A DNA stretch of 64,000 nt from Bifidobacterium choloepi (GCF_010667615.1 NZ_VYSG01000001.1:496001-560000); one strand, 5' to 3'. Shown: positions 1 to 9,656, counted from the stretch's first letter. Translations and numbers: made by a program. Notes: generated from the letters alone by a model not told the origin.

Positions 1-2643
1 GGCGTTGCCGACCATCATGCGGAACAGCGCCTCGGCGGTGCCGAACATGCCGGGCGTGGCGACGGCGAGCGCGTCGCCGAAGTCGACGAGGTCCTCGACG
101 ACCGACATCGCCTCGAGGAACGCTTCGGGCACCGGGGTGAGGTTGTCGTCCTGCAGGCGCGGGGCGATGCGGACGACGCGGTGGCCGGCGGCCTTGAATT
201 CCGGAGACGTGGCGCGGTGCATGTCGCCGACGGCGGTGGCGAACGAGACGAGCGTCGGCGGCACGTCGAGGTCCTCGAACGAGCCGGACATCGAGTCCTT
301 GCCGCCGATGGCGCCGACGCCGAGCTGGACCTGGGCCATCAGCGCGCCGAGGACGGCGGCGGTCGGCTTGCCCCAGCGCTCCGGAACGTCGCGCAGCTTC
401 TCGAAGTATTCCTGGAACGTCAGGTAGGCCTTCTCGTGTTCGAAGCCGGCGGCGACGAGCCTGGCGAGCGACTCGACGACGGCGAGGTACGCGCCGGTGA
501 ACTGGTTGGCCTTCATGATGGCGGGGTTGAAGCCCCAGGCCATCGCCGACGCGGTGGTCGTCTTGCCGCCGTCGACGGGCAGCTTGGCGACCATCGCCTC
601 GGCGGGCGTGAGCTGGCGGCTGCCGCCGAACGGCATCAGGACGGTGCCGGCGCCGATCGTCGAGTCGAAGCGTTCGACGAGGCCCTTCTTCGAGGCGGCG
701 TTGATGTTGGAGAGCATCGCCGTCATGCGGGCCTCGAGGCCGGGAGCGTCCTCGTCGGCGAGCCGGTACGATTCGTCCGTGTACGGCGCGACGTATGCGC
801 GCTGTTCGACGACGTGGACGTCCTGGTGCTTCTCGGCGCCGTTGGACGCGAGGAACGCGCGGGAGAGGTCGACGATGACGTCGCCGTTCCAGCGCATGAT
901 CATCCGGGGTTCCTCGGTGACGGTGGCGATGATTTCGGCCTCGAGGTTCTCTTCCTTCGCGTACCCGAGGAATTCGTCGGCGTCGTCGGCGGCGACGTCG
1001 ACGGCCATGCGTTCCTGCGATTCGGAGATCGCGAGCTCGGTGCCGTCGAGGCCCTCGTACTTCTTCGTCACCTTGTCGAGGTCGACGTCGAGGCCGTCGG
1101 CGATCTCGCCGACGGCGACGGAGACGCCGCCGGCGCCGAAGTCGTTGCAGCGCTTGATCAGGCGCGTCGCCTCGCCGCGGCGGAACAGGCGCTGGATCTT
1201 GCGCTCGACGGGCGCGTTGCCCTTCTGGACCTCGGCGCCGTCGAGTTCGAGCGAGTCGACGTTGTGGGCCTTCGACGAGCCGGTGGCGCCGCCGATGCCG
1301 TCGCGGCCGGTGCGGCCGCCGAGCAGGATGATGACGTCGCCGGGCGCCGGCGTCTCGCGGCGCACGTGGTCGGCCGGCGTGGCCGCGACGACGGCGCCGA
1401 TTTCCATGCGCTTGGCCGCGTAGCCGGGATCGTAGATCTCGTCGACCTGTCCGGTCGCCAGTCCGATCTGGTTGCCGTACGAGCTGTAGCCGGCGGCGGC
1501 CGTCGTGACGAGCTTGCGCTGCGGCAGCTTGCCTTCCATCGTCTCGGCGACCGGCACGGTCGGGTCGCCGGCGCCGGTGACGCGCATGGCCTGGTAGACG
1601 TAGGCGCGGCCGGACAGCGGGTCGCGGATGCAGCCGCCGATGCAGGTGGCGGCGCCGCCGAACGGCTCGATTTCGGTCGGATGGTTGTGCGTCTCGTTCT
1701 TGAACAGGTACAGCCAGTCTTCCGGCTCGCCGTCGACGTCGACGGTCACCTTGACGGTGCAGGCGTTGATTTCGTCCGATTCGTCCAGGCCGGTCAGGAC
1801 GCCGTTCTTCTTGAGCCATTTCGCGCCGATCGTGCCTATGTCCATCAGGCACACGGGCTTGTGCTCGCGGCCAAGCTCCTCGCGCATCTTCAGGTAGGTT
1901 TCAAAGGCGGCGGCCGTCTTCGGGTCGTCGATGGCGACGTGGTCGAGGCTGGTGCCGAACGTCGTGTGGCGGCAGTGATCGGACCAGTAGGTGTCGACGA
2001 CCCTGATTTCGGTGATCGTCGGGTCGCGGCCTTCCTCGGCGAAGTAGTCGCGGCAGAACTTCAGGTCGGCGGTGTCCATCGCCAGTCCCCGTTCGTCGAT
2101 GAAGGCCTGCAGGTCGTCGTCGGCCATGTCGCGGAAGCCGGTCAGGACTTCCACCGGCTGCGGCACCGGCACGGCGGCCGCCAGCGTCCGCGGCATTTCC
2201 ATGGTGGCCTCGCGCGCCTCGACGGGGTTGATGACGTACTTCTTGATCGCGGCGACGTCGTCGGCGGTCAGGTCGCCTTCCAGCGCGTAGACCTTGGCCG
2301 AGCGGACCGCAGGCCGCTCGCCCTGCGAGATGAGCTGGATGCATTCGCTCGCCGAGTCGGCGCGCTGGTCGAACTGGCCGGGCAGGAACTCGACGGCGAA
2401 CACATCGTCGTCGTCATCGAACGCCGGCAGGTCCGCCGTCGCGTTGTCGACCTGCGGCTCGCTGAACACGGTCGGCGTCACCCGGTCGAACAGCTCGCGC
2501 GAGATGCCCTCGACATCGTACCGGTTGACAATTCTCACGTTCGTCAGGCCCTCGATGCCGAGAATCGTGCGCAGTTCATGCGTCAGCTGCCGCGCCTCGA
2601 CGTCGAATCCCGGCTTCTTTTCCACGTGGATGCGAAAAACCAC
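1..2643 (-). CDS. purL: Phosphoribosylformylglycinamidine synthase, long single-chain PurL (3' end outside window)
   Basis: PurL uses glutamine and ATP to convert FGAR to FGAM, the fourth step of de novo purine synthesis, in the cytoplasm. Translation from a GTG at 2643 gives 881 codons that run off the window edge. Visible are the DTYWSDHCRHTTF and ETHNHPTEIEPFGGAATC stretches typical of FGAM synthases, then RNDFGAGG-like and GGKDSMSG motifs. An N-terminal PurS-like segment shows this is the fused long form of about 1,200 residues, as found in bifidobacteria and clostridia. The GTG is preferred because AAGGAA lies about 8 bases upstream, and the nearby ATG at 2650 is in another frame. purC lies upstream on the same strand, separated by a hairpin, so read-through would be partial. 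The glutaminase domain is expected beyond the edge and cannot be checked. Confidence 0.95.
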   Translation of the reverse strand, partial: MVFRIHVEKKPGFDVEARQLTHELRTILGIEGLTNVRIVNRYDVEGISRELFDRVTPTVFSEPQVDNATADLPAFDDDDDVFAVEFLPGQFDQRADSASECIQLISQGERPAVRSAKVYALEGDLTADDVAAIKKYVINPVEAREATMEMPRTLAAAVPVPQPVEVLTGFRDMADDDLQAFIDERGLAMDTADLKFCRDYFAEEGRDPTITEIRVVDTYWSDHCRHTTFGTSLDHVAIDDPKTAAAFETYLKMREELGREHKPVCLMDIGTIGAKWLKKNGVLTGLDESDEINACTVKVTVDVDGEPEDWLYLFKNETHNHPTEIEPFGGAATCIGGCIRDPLSGRAYVYQAMRVTGAGDPTVPVAETMEGKLPQRKLVTTAAAGYSSYGNQIGLATGQVDEIYDPGYAAKRMEIGAVVAATPADHVRRETPAPGDVIILLGGRTGRDGIGGATGSSKAHNVDSLELDGAEVQKGNAPVERKIQRLFRRGEATRLIKRCNDFGAGGVSVAVGEIADGLDVDLDKVTKKYEGLDGTELAISESQERMAVDVAADDADEFLGYAKEENLEAEIIATVTEEPRMIMRWNGDVIVDLSRAFLASNGAEKHQDVHVVEQRAYVAPYTDESYRLADEDAPGLEARMTAMLSNINAASKKGLVERFDSTIGAGTVLMPFGGSRQLTPAEAMVAKLPVDGGKTTTASAMAWGFNPAIMKANQFTGAYLAVVESLARLVAAGFEHEKAYLTFQEYFEKLRDVPERWGKPTAAVLGALMAQVQLGVGAIGGKDSMSGSFEDLDVPPTLVSFATAVGDMHRATSPEFKAAGHRVVRIAPRLQDDNLTPVPEAFLEAMSVVEDLVDFGDALAVATPGMFGTAEALFRMMVGNA

Positions 2644-2730
2644 TTGCCATTCCTTCTATATATGGCGTCCCCGATCCGATGCCCGCTGGCGGGGATCTGT
2701 CCCGGGACGAATCGTTTCCAAGATTGAAAG

Positions 2731-2756
2731 GGCCTGCGTTCGGCGGAACGCAGGCC
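2731..2756 (-). terminator. Hairpin terminator after purC
   Basis: An 11-bp perfect stem (2731-2741 with 2746-2756) encloses a four-base loop just after the purC stop. On the minus strand it is followed by CTTTCAATCTT, a moderately U-rich tail. It sits between purC and purL and probably attenuates rather than fully ends transcription into purL. Confidence 0.6.
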
Positions 2757-2762
2757 GTGAGG

Positions 2763-3512
2763 TTAGCGCAGTTCGACGCCCTCTTCGTTGGCGAGGGCGG
2801 TCAGGCGGTCGAGGATTTCCTCGTAGGCCGGAATGATGTTGCCGAGGTCGCGGCGGAACAGGTCCTTGTCGAGATGCTCGATCTGTCCGGAACCGTCCTT
2901 CAGGTCCCACAGGCGGCAGGTGTCCGGCGTGATCTCGTCGGCGAGCAGGATCGTGCCGTCGCTTGTCTTGCCTTCCTCGATCTTGAAGTCGACGAGCTGG
3001 ACGTCGATCTTCGAGAAGATGTCCTTGAGGGCGTCGTTGACGGCACGGGCCTGGCGGGAGATTTCGGCGAGTTCGTCCTCGCTGGCCAGGCCGAGCGCGA
3101 CGATGCCGTCGTCGTTGATGAACGGGTCGCCGAGGTCGTCGTCCTTGACGCAGAATTCGAGGATCGGCTTCTTCAGCTCGGTGCCTTCCTCGACACCGTA
3201 GCGCTGCGCGAAGCTGCCGGCGGCCGTGTTGCGCATGATGATCTCGAGCGGATACATGTCCATCCTGCGCACGAGCTGTTCGGTGTCGGAGATGTGGTCG
3301 ATGAAGTGGGAGTCGACGCCACGGGCCTTGAGCAGGTCGAAGATCACCGACGTAATGCGGTTGTTCAGCGACCCCTTGCCGTCGATCTGGGCCTTCTTCG
3401 CGCCGTTGCCGGCCGTGGCCTGGTTCATGTATTCGACCCAGAGGACGTCCGGATCGTCGGTGGCGTACAGTTTCTTGGCCTTGCCCTCGTAGAGCTTGTC
3501 CAGTTTCTCCAT
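2763..3512 (-). CDS. purC: SAICAR synthetase (phosphoribosylaminoimidazole-succinocarboxamide synthase)
   Basis: PurC condenses CAIR with aspartate using ATP to form SAICAR, the step after PurK/PurE in purine synthesis. The 249-residue product begins [16 protein letters not shown], the conserved nucleotide-binding start of the family. It continues with the [16 protein letters not shown] and LVDFKIEEG blocks and the [14 protein letters not shown] signature. Length is normal for the bacterial short form. GGAAGG lies upstream of the ATG. It is transcribed toward purL on the same strand. A 12-bp perfect palindrome, TCACCTAGGTGA at 3579-3590, lies in its leader and could be a regulator site, but this is only a guess. 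Confidence 0.97.
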   Translation of the reverse strand: MEKLDKLYEGKAKKLYATDDPDVLWVEYMNQATAGNGAKKAQIDGKGSLNNRITSVIFDLLKARGVDSHFIDHISDTEQLVRRMDMYPLEIIMRNTAAGSFAQRYGVEEGTELKKPILEFCVKDDDLGDPFINDDGIVALGLASEDELAEISRQARAVNDALKDIFSKIDVQLVDFKIEEGKTSDGTILLADEITPDTCRLWDLKDGSGQIEHLDKDLFRRDLGNIIPAYEEILDRLTALANEEGVELR

Positions 3513-3875
3513 GTTCTGCCTTCCCGGCCATGTGCGGCTTGGCGAACCCCATGCCGGCCGTGGCCGTTCGAAGTTGGATCACCTAGGTGAGCTGACAGGC
3601 AAAACAGTAGCAACGTCGCCAAACAAGGGGGCTCGCAAGGGGTGCCCCCGAGTCACATTCCGGACAGCCCCGCGACGCTCTGCGAGACCGGCAGCGAAAA
3701 AACTCCCTCCCCGGAGGGAGTCGAAACCGCGCAGCGGTTTCGGTGGGAGTTCGCAACCGTGCCGGAACCGGCTGCTTGCCGAATCAGCGGCCAGTTCCAG
3801 CGGCCTTGCGAACTCCCACCGGCTCAGCTTCGCTTCGCCGACCCCCTCCAGGGAGGGAGTGTGATATGAACGGAA
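3513..3875. other. Non-coding gap holding purC leader and a palindromic repeat element
   Basis: No plausible gene is present. Next to purC lies its leader, with the palindrome TCACCTAGGTGA at 3579-3590. The pspA side is filled by the 159-bp inverted-repeat element listed separately. Short open frames here lack ribosome sites and are read through repeats. Confidence 0.7.
3702..3860. repeat. 159-bp element with 55-bp inverted terminal units
   Basis: Two 55-bp units (3702-3756 and the reverse complement of 3806-3860) share the ends ACTCCCTCCC and GTGGGAGTTCGCAA. They also share a GGAGGGRGTC block and differ mainly in an internal hairpin segment of about 20 bases. They flank a 49-bp centre. The element ends 15 bases from the pspA stop codon. 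One related unit lies inside the Dxs-like gene near 31665-31720. It is MITE-like in layout, but no target duplication was identified. Confidence 0.7.
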
Positions 3876-4556
3876 CTACTCGAGGCCCATCTCGGCCTTC
3901 ATGCGGGCGAGCTCGTCGTCGACGGACGGGCTGTCGGCGCCCTTGAGGTACTTGTCGGCCAGCTCGGACGTCGAGTTGACGCCGGCGTTGAGGTCGGCCT
4001 TGGCCTGGGCGGCGTCGAGCATGCGGTCGGCCTTGGCCTCCATGCGGTCGAACGCCTCCATCGACGAGCGGGCGCGGTCGCCGCCGGACGTGATGTCGTT
4101 GACGTGCTCCTGCGCCTTCGCGGCGGCGACCTTCGCCTTGATTGCCGACTTGCGGGCCTCGAGCGACGAGATGTCGGAGACGAGCTTGTCGTGCAGCTCG
4201 CGCATCTTCGTCGCGTTCGCGTCGGCGAGCTGCCATGCGTTGGCCAGGCTCGTGCGCGTCTCCTCGTACTGCTGCTTCTTCGAGAGCAGTTCGCGGGCGT
4301 CGGCCTCGTTGCCCTGCTGCAGGGCGGCGCGGGCGGCCTTGTCGTAGCGCGCGATCGTCTCGTCGCACTGGTCGAGCTGGCGCTTGGCGTTGGCCGCGTC
4401 GGCCATGACGCCGGCCGTCTCGTTCTTGACGTCGGCCAGGTCGCGCCGCAGGTCGAGCAGCATCTGGTCGACCATCTTCGACGGGTCCTCGCACTTGTCG
4501 AGCAGCGCGTTGATATTGCTGCGCATGATGTCGTTGAACCGCTGGAGGATTCCCAT
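3876..4556 (-). CDS. pspA: PspA/IM30 family envelope-stress protein
   Basis: PspA/IM30 proteins are cytoplasmic, membrane-associated coiled-coil scaffolds that help keep the membrane sealed under stress. The 226-residue product begins MGILQRFNDIMRSNINALLDKCEDP and is followed by DQMLLDLRRDLADVK, the family's amphipathic helix and first coiled coil. The rest is almost entirely heptad-rich helix, with a short acidic tail. Length is typical. The Gly-rich membrane protein gene lies 146 bases upstream on the same strand, an arrangement seen widely for PspA with TPM-type membrane partners. An inverted-repeat element follows the stop. No PspF-like regulator is nearby, so control is unknown. Confidence 0.9.
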   Translation of the reverse strand: MGILQRFNDIMRSNINALLDKCEDPSKMVDQMLLDLRRDLADVKNETAGVMADAANAKRQLDQCDETIARYDKAARAALQQGNEADARELLSKKQQYEETRTSLANAWQLADANATKMRELHDKLVSDISSLEARKSAIKAKVAAAKAQEHVNDITSGGDRARSSMEAFDRMEAKADRMLDAAQAKADLNAGVNSTSELADKYLKGADSPSVDDELARMKAEMGLE

Positions 4557-4702
4557 GATCCCCGCCTTTCTGTCCGGAGCGGTTGATGGCTCCGCGTGAC
4601 TGTTGGTTGTTGGTGTCCTGATTGACTTATTGGTACGGCATTCTTCCCGAAGATGCTGTCAGTTCGCTGGAACTGTCCGGCTCCCGGGCAGCCAGCCGAC
4701 GG

Positions 4703-5935
4703 CTACCGGGGACTGCTGATCGTCGGTCCGGACGGCTTGTCGCCGGACGAATCGTTCCCCTCGTACTTATTGAGCGTGGGATCGGAGTACGTCAGCGGCG
4801 TGTTCAGGATGCGTTCGGTCTCCTCGTTGCGTTCGCGGTCGCGTTTGAACTTGAGCCTGAGCAGCACGATCACCCCGACGATGACGGCGATGACGACGAT
4901 GCCGATCGCGACCCACTTGAGCACGTCGGCCGCCGTCGTCGTCTTCGTCATGATCCGGGAGGCCGTCGAGTCGAACGTCTTGACAATGACCTGCTGCGTC
5001 GACATGCTCGTCGCCCAGTACTCGTCGAGGTAGGCGAAGAAGATCTGGCGCGCCTCCGAGTCCATGATCGTCGACGCCGACGAGCCCGAATACAGGTAGT
5101 TGTAGCCGTAGTCGGTGTCGGCGTTCTTGCCGGCGAAGTAGAAGTAGACCGTCGTCGTCTCGTTGGAGATGTGCTGGTCGTACCACTGTTCGGCGTACGA
5201 CTGCATGGCGCTGTTGCTCGTCAGCGAGCTGCTGTACTTGAGCAGCACGACGTACGGCTGGATGCCGGTCTCGTTGTAGAACGTCTTGAGCTGGCTTTCC
5301 ATCTGCGAGACGTCGTCGATCCATCCGAGCTGGTCCTCGACGCAGTCGTTCGTCCACGTCGTGCCGGTCAGCTTCGTGCGGTTGACGGTGCTCGATGGGA
5401 TGTCCGACGCCGTGTTCGACGACGATGACAATCCTCGCGAACCGCAGAACGCGAAGCCGAGGATGATGACGAGGAACACGGCGACGAGGCCGACGAACAG
5501 GCCGGCATGACTGCGGTGCGGCGGCCGGCCTCCCGGCTGCCCGTTCGGGTTGCCACCGTCGGGCGCGCCGCCGTCCGGATACCCGCCGGTGCGCACCGGC
5601 GGCGTGACGATGATCGGCGCGACGAACGGCACGTGCCGGCGCGGCGGCCGGCGCGGAGGCGGCGCCGGCCGGCCCATGCCCGGCCCGAACATGCCCGGGC
5701 CGCCGAAACCGGGGCCTCCCCCGAAGCCGCCGCTGGGACGTCCGCCGCCCGAGCCGCCACCGGGACAACCGCCGCCGAATCCTCCTCCGCCGAAGATGCC
5801 GCCGCCGGAACCGCCGCCCGGCCGGCCGCCTCCGCCAAAGCCGCCGGACGATCCGCCGGGCCGGCCCGAACCGCCGAACGAATGGCCGGAACCCGAACGG
5901 CCCCCGCCGCCCCCAGTCGATGATGGCCTGCCCAT
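4703..5935 (-). CDS. Gly/Pro-rich membrane protein with TPM-like extracytoplasmic domain
   Basis: The function is not established; it is probably an envelope partner of the neighbouring PspA. The ATG at 5935 has AAAGGA about 7 bases upstream and gives 410 residues, better supported than the ATG at 5968. Residues 1-95 are extremely Gly-rich low complexity, followed by a Pro/Arg patch (about 92-112). A first membrane segment covers about 144-164, then comes a roughly 170-residue Ser/Thr/Tyr-rich domain containing [10 protein letters not shown], which resembles the TPM fold. A second membrane segment lies near 335-358, followed by a charged tail. Homology to TPM is inferred from layout and the pspA linkage, not from a full motif. 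The Gly-rich tract may vary in length between strains. Confidence 0.65.
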   Translation of the reverse strand: MGRPSSTGGGGGRSGSGHSFGGSGRPGGSSGGFGGGGRPGGGSGGGIFGGGGFGGGCPGGGSGGGRPSGGFGGGPGFGGPGMFGPGMGRPAPPPRRPPRRHVPFVAPIIVTPPVRTGGYPDGGAPDGGNPNGQPGGRPPHRSHAGLFVGLVAVFLVIILGFAFCGSRGLSSSSNTASDIPSSTVNRTKLTGTTWTNDCVEDQLGWIDDVSQMESQLKTFYNETGIQPYVVLLKYSSSLTSNSAMQSYAEQWYDQHISNETTTVYFYFAGKNADTDYGYNYLYSGSSASTIMDSEARQIFFAYLDEYWATSMSTQQVIVKTFDSTASRIMTKTTTAADVLKWVAIGIVVIAVIVGVIVLLRLKFKRDRERNEETERILNTPLTYSDPTLNKYEGNDSSGDKPSGPTISSPR

Positions 5936-6143
5936 GCCCAGTCCTTTCCGCGTCGTGTCAGGAATCAATTGTAGGAAATCCTACCGTGGCGCACTCCCCC
6001 TTACGCCCTCCGTCTTAAACCGCCCTCCCGAACCGTCATCGCTGTTCCTTCCGGCTTGCGCGCCCGTCTTTCCGAATGGTTCCTCCCGGAAAGCCGGAGA
6101 AAGGGGGCTGAGGCCAGCGTTTGCAAGGGCGGTCGGCACTATC

Positions 6144-7388
6144 ATGGATGGCATGATCATTCGCAATGTACATGTGGAAAATTCCCCGGAGCTGCTCGAT
6201 GTCGAAGTCGACGGGGACGTGTTCGGACGGATCGGCGCGGGAATCGTGCCGAAGGACGGCGAGGAAGTCGTCGACGGCCGCGGCGGCCTGCTGCTGCCGC
6301 CGTTCGTCGACCCGCACGTCCACCTCGACGCGACGCTGACGGCCGGCGAGCCGGAGTGGAACGAGTCCGGCACGCTATTCGACGGCATCCGGATCTGGAG
6401 CGAACGCAAGCAAAGCCTGACGAAGCAGGACGTCCACGACCGCGCCGTCGCGACGCTGAAGAACATGGCCGCCCACGGCATCCAGTGCGTCCGCACGCAT
6501 GTCGACGTCACCGACCCGACGCTGACGGCGTTGCACGCGATGCTGGAAGTCCGCGAGGAAGTCGAGCCGTACGTCGACCTGCAGGTCGTTGCGTTCCCGC
6601 AGGAAGGCATCCTGTCCTATCCGAACGGCAAGGACCTGATGCGCGCGGCCGTCGCCGAGGGCGCCGACGTCGTCGGCGGCATTCCGCACTTCGAGTTCAC
6701 GAGCGACTACGGGCGCGAATCGCTGCAATTCCTGATGGACCTCGCCGTCGAGAACGACCGGCTCGTCGACGTCCACTGCGACGAGATCGACGATCCGGCG
6801 TCCCGCAACCTCGAGGTCCTCGCAACGCTCGCGCTGGAAAGCGGCCTCAAGGACCGCGTCACGGCAAGCCACACCACCGCGTTCGGCTCGTACAACGACG
6901 CCTACGCCTACAAGCTGATGCGCCTGCTGAAGATGGCCGACATCAACTTCGTCTCGAACCCGCTCGTCAACATGCATCTCGGCGGCCGCTTCGACACCTA
7001 TCCGAAGCGCCGCGGACTGACGCGCGTCAAGGAGCTGAACGAGAACGGCGTCAACGTCGCGTTCGGCGAGGACGACATCCGCGACCCGTGGAGCCCGCTC
7101 GGCACCTGCAACATGGTCGACGTCGTCAGGATGGGCGTCTACGCCGCGCAGCTCATGGGCTACTCGCAGCTCATGGACTCGTACAGGTTCGTGACGACGA
7201 ACGGCGCGCGCACGATGCACCTTGGCGACGCCTACGGCATCGAGACCGGACGCCCGGCGAACTGCATCATCCTGAACGCCCCGAACTTCTACGAGGTGCT
7301 CAACACGAACGCCGACCTGCTCTACAGCATCCGCCGCGGCCAGGTCCTGGCCAAGGGCGAGCCGGCCACCGTCGACCTGGACTGGTGA
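6144..7388 (+). CDS. codA: Cytosine deaminase (amidohydrolase family)
   Basis: It hydrolyses cytosine to uracil and ammonia for pyrimidine salvage in the cytoplasm. The product is about 414 residues, close to the E. coli enzyme. Metal ligands are visible as PHVHLD (His58, His60), DVHCDEIDD and [12 protein letters not shown]. The substrate-pocket stretch [20 protein letters not shown] and [10 protein letters not shown] follow. The Asp of the last motif is the expected catalytic residue, although E. coli has FGHDD. ATG codons at 6144 and 6153 are both possible; neither has a strong Shine-Dalgarno sequence. No permease (codB) is adjacent. Downstream lies the first 63-bp-period palindrome array. 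An isoguanine or related aminohydrolase activity is the main alternative. Confidence 0.9.
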   Translation: MDGMIIRNVHVENSPELLDVEVDGDVFGRIGAGIVPKDGEEVVDGRGGLLLPPFVDPHVHLDATLTAGEPEWNESGTLFDGIRIWSERKQSLTKQDVHDRAVATLKNMAAHGIQCVRTHVDVTDPTLTALHAMLEVREEVEPYVDLQVVAFPQEGILSYPNGKDLMRAAVAEGADVVGGIPHFEFTSDYGRESLQFLMDLAVENDRLVDVHCDEIDDPASRNLEVLATLALESGLKDRVTASHTTAFGSYNDAYAYKLMRLLKMADINFVSNPLVNMHLGGRFDTYPKRRGLTRVKELNENGVNVAFGEDDIRDPWSPLGTCNMVDVVRMGVYAAQLMGYSQLMDSYRFVTTNGARTMHLGDAYGIETGRPANCIILNAPNFYEVLNTNADLLYSIRRGQVLAKGEPATVDLDW

Positions 7389-7417
7389 CGGCGGCGCTCG
7401 CCGAATATCCCCGCCAA

Positions 7418-7653
7418 CGGCACTTTCTGTCCAGTTCCCGTGCCGAACTGGAAAGAAAGTGCCGTTTCGTCGACCAACCACGGCACCCTTCTTCCAGCTG
7501 GTTTCCGGTACTGGAAAGAAGGTGCCGCTTTACCGACTGGTGACGGCACCCTTCTTCCAGTTTCGGTGCCAAGCTGGAAGGAAGGTGCTGGTTTACCGGC
7601 TCATGACGGCATCTCTCTTCCAGCTGGTTTCCGGTACTGGAAGGAAGGTGCCG
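7418..7653. repeat. Array of four 47-bp palindromes with 16-bp spacers (63-bp period)
   Basis: Units are at 7418-7464, 7481-7527, 7544-7590 and 7607-7653. Each has 17-base arms of the type CGGCACCCTTCTTCCAG and CTGGAAAGAAGGTGCCG around a 13-base loop. The spacers are exactly 16 bases and differ in sequence. The array fills the gap between two convergent genes and ends 10 bases from the stop of the zinc-ribbon gene. The same geometry recurs at about 21519-21795. No RNA or protein function can be assigned. Confidence 0.9.
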
Positions 7654-7663
7654 ACTGCATGGA

Positions 7664-8332
7664 TCACGCGCCGAACTGCTTGCCGAATTCGCGGCGGACC
7701 TGACGGTGGGCGAAGACGGCGAGCGCGAACGCGAACAGCACGCCGACGAGCGCGCTGACCATGACAAGCAGCCGCCACGGCGCCCAGCCGAGTGGCAGGA
7801 ACACGAGCGGCAACAGCGCGAAGACGATGTTGAACACGAAGTACTTGAAGAACCGGTCGAGTGCCTCGGTGCCGAGCACCATCATCAGGATGGCGCCCGT
7901 GCCGATCGCCGCCATCGTCGTGATCGGAATGACGAACATCGTGACGATCCGGCTGCCGAGGACGGCGAACCAGATCAGCGCCGCGAGCTCGACGACGTAG
8001 AACGCGCGCAGCAGCAGCCGCAGCGGGCCGACGGCCTGGCGGATGGCGTTGACGGCGTACAGTCCCGTCACCGCCACGCTCAGGCAGCAGGCGAGCACGA
8101 TCCGCCACGGCCAGTCGAACAGGACCATGAAGAACACGCCGAGGATGACCAGCAGTCCCGCGGCGAACGTCACGATCTGGGCGGCCAGCCGCCGCGACTG
8201 CAGGAACACGCGCTGTGACGGCAGCGGCGACGGCACGACGTCGTCCGGACCGCCGTCCAGCGTTCCCTGGCACAGCGGACAGCGCCGCAGGTTTCCGGTC
8301 AGCTCCACGCCGCACGCCTCACATTTCAGCAT
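7664..8332 (-). CDS. Zinc-ribbon multi-pass membrane protein (DUF6320-like)
   Basis: The function is unknown. The 222-residue product opens with a zinc ribbon, CxxC at residues 4-7 (CEAC) and CPLC near residue 18. A hydrophilic stretch follows, then about six hydrophobic segments, including AAQIVTFAAGLLVILGVFFM and MVSALVGVLFAFALAVFA. Its start codon overlaps the end of the acyltransferase gene by 14 bases, so the two are translationally coupled. Proteins of this kind are found beside condensation-domain 'alcohol acetyltransferase' genes in other Gram-positives. That points to a membrane component of the same unknown modification pathway. Confidence 0.7.
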   Translation of the reverse strand: MLKCEACGVELTGNLRRCPLCQGTLDGGPDDVVPSPLPSQRVFLQSRRLAAQIVTFAAGLLVILGVFFMVLFDWPWRIVLACCLSVAVTGLYAVNAIRQAVGPLRLLLRAFYVVELAALIWFAVLGSRIVTMFVIPITTMAAIGTGAILMMVLGTEALDRFFKYFVFNIVFALLPLVFLPLGWAPWRLLVMVSALVGVLFAFALAVFAHRQVRREFGKQFGA

Positions 8333-9656
8333 TGTTCCGCTCCTCCACCAGCGCGCCGGCCGCGTTCACGACGCCGGTCACGCCCTGCGCGGCCAGCAGC
8401 CGCACCAGGTTCTTCGTCACGTCCAGCTCCCGATAGATCGAGGAAACGCCGATCGACAGGTCGTCTTCGAACGAGCAGACGGTGAAGTTCAGTCCGGCCG
8501 GCGTCGTCAGCATCGAGACGGTGCGGACGTGTTCGGCAATGCGCGGATCGAAGACGATCCTGCCGACGTTCGAGACGGTCGTCGTCGTCTGCCGTTCCGT
8601 CATTTTCTGCGCGAGGTCGAGCACGACGTCCTTCGCGGCCGACGGCGCCACCCTGAGCACGGCGTTCTTCTCGAGCCTGACCATCGTGTTCATGTAGCCG
8701 GCGATGCGTTCGCGGCTTGTCGCCGTTGTCAGCTGCTCCTGGACTTCGCGGGCGATGTCGGCGACGGGGGCGCAACCGGCGGACGAATCGTCATCGTCCT
8801 GCGAAGACGGACGGCGGGCGGCGACGATTCCCGCGTCTCCGGTGCCGTCCCCGTCCTGCGGCACATAGGCGACGTAGGTCATGCCGTAGAAATTCCGCAC
8901 CGTGTCCGAACCGTAGAAACCGCGCAGGTCGACGGGAATGTCGACGCGGATCGCCTTCCTGCCGACGGCGCGCAACGGCATGCACTGGCGGATGGCGACG
9001 ATGATCAGCGCGATCAGGTATGACGTCAGCGAGACGCCGCAGGCGTGGGCGAGCTCCAGCACGGCCGACGCGCTCACGTGCAGCTCGAGGAACGTCGGCG
9101 CCGACCGGTCCTGGAAGCCCGGAATCCGGAAGATCTTCGTCGTCGGCGTGGCGGCGGCCTTGTCCTTCTCGTAGAACTTGTCAAAGCTGTTCTCGGCCTT
9201 GTCGCTGTCCGAGCCGGCATAATCCGACGGTACGCCGGTCACGTGGTAGCGCAGGCTCACGTAGCGCTGCACGATCGCCTTGAACAGGTTGATCGCGCCG
9301 CGACCGTCGGACACCATGTGCGAGACCTCGAGGTTGATGCGCTCGCGATGGTAGGTCACGCGGAACAGCGTGCTCGCCGGCCCGTGGTGCAGCCGCGAGC
9401 AGATCGGCAGGGTTTCCGGCGCGACGAGCAGCTTCGCCTCCGACTGCACGAGATAGTGCCAGAACAGGCCGTTGCGCAAGTTCACGTTGAAGCTCGGAAA
9501 CTGTTCGATCGCGGCGTCGAGCGCCTGCTGCAGCAGGACCGGGTCGACGGGATCAGCGACGCCGGCGGAGAACCGGAACACCGTCTGCAGCGAGCGGCCG
9601 GCCTGCGCCGAATAGAACTTGCCGACGTTGTCGAGCGCGTACCAGGACTGTGTCAC
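8319..9656 (-). CDS. Condensation-domain-like acyltransferase (alcohol acetyltransferase family)
   Basis: It probably transfers an acyl group from CoA or a carrier to a hydroxyl acceptor; the substrate is unknown. The GTG at 9656 overlaps the upstream stop (GTGA) and gives 445 residues. The catalytic HxxxDG motif is clear at residues 113-118 (HMVSDG), and a DLRGFYG-like block matches the DFGWG region loosely. Overall layout resembles wax ester, dimycocerosyl and NRPS condensation-type transferases. An acidic-serine insert near DDDDSSAG contains the recurrent ACGAATCGT motif at 8783. It is the middle gene of a coupled three-gene operon with an HSL-type hydrolase and a zinc-ribbon membrane protein. 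A lipid or alcohol ester product is inferred from context. Confidence 0.7.
   Translation of the reverse strand: MTQSWYALDNVGKFYSAQAGRSLQTVFRFSAGVADPVDPVLLQQALDAAIEQFPSFNVNLRNGLFWHYLVQSEAKLLVAPETLPICSRLHHGPASTLFRVTYHRERINLEVSHMVSDGRGAINLFKAIVQRYVSLRYHVTGVPSDYAGSDSDKAENSFDKFYEKDKAAATPTTKIFRIPGFQDRSAPTFLELHVSASAVLELAHACGVSLTSYLIALIIVAIRQCMPLRAVGRKAIRVDIPVDLRGFYGSDTVRNFYGMTYVAYVPQDGDGTGDAGIVAARRPSSQDDDDSSAGCAPVADIAREVQEQLTTATSRERIAGYMNTMVRLEKNAVLRVAPSAAKDVVLDLAQKMTERQTTTTVSNVGRIVFDPRIAEHVRTVSMLTTPAGLNFTVCSFEDDLSIGVSSIYRELDVTKNLVRLLAAQGVTGVVNAAGALVEERNNAEM

Noticed and set aside
181..2727. An 848-codon open frame on the plus strand
   Set aside because: It is the antisense shadow of purL; the translation is Arg/Gly/Val-rich without motifs, while the minus strand gives clear PurL blocks.
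5550..6143. Long upstream extension of the cytosine deaminase frame
   Set aside because: This part is the antisense of the Gly-rich tract (Pro-rich) and the intergenic region; homology starts only at the ATG near 6144.
7440..7767. Small proteins with 21-residue repeats across the palindrome array
   Set aside because: The 63-bp period keeps every frame open; no ribosome site or codon bias supports translation.
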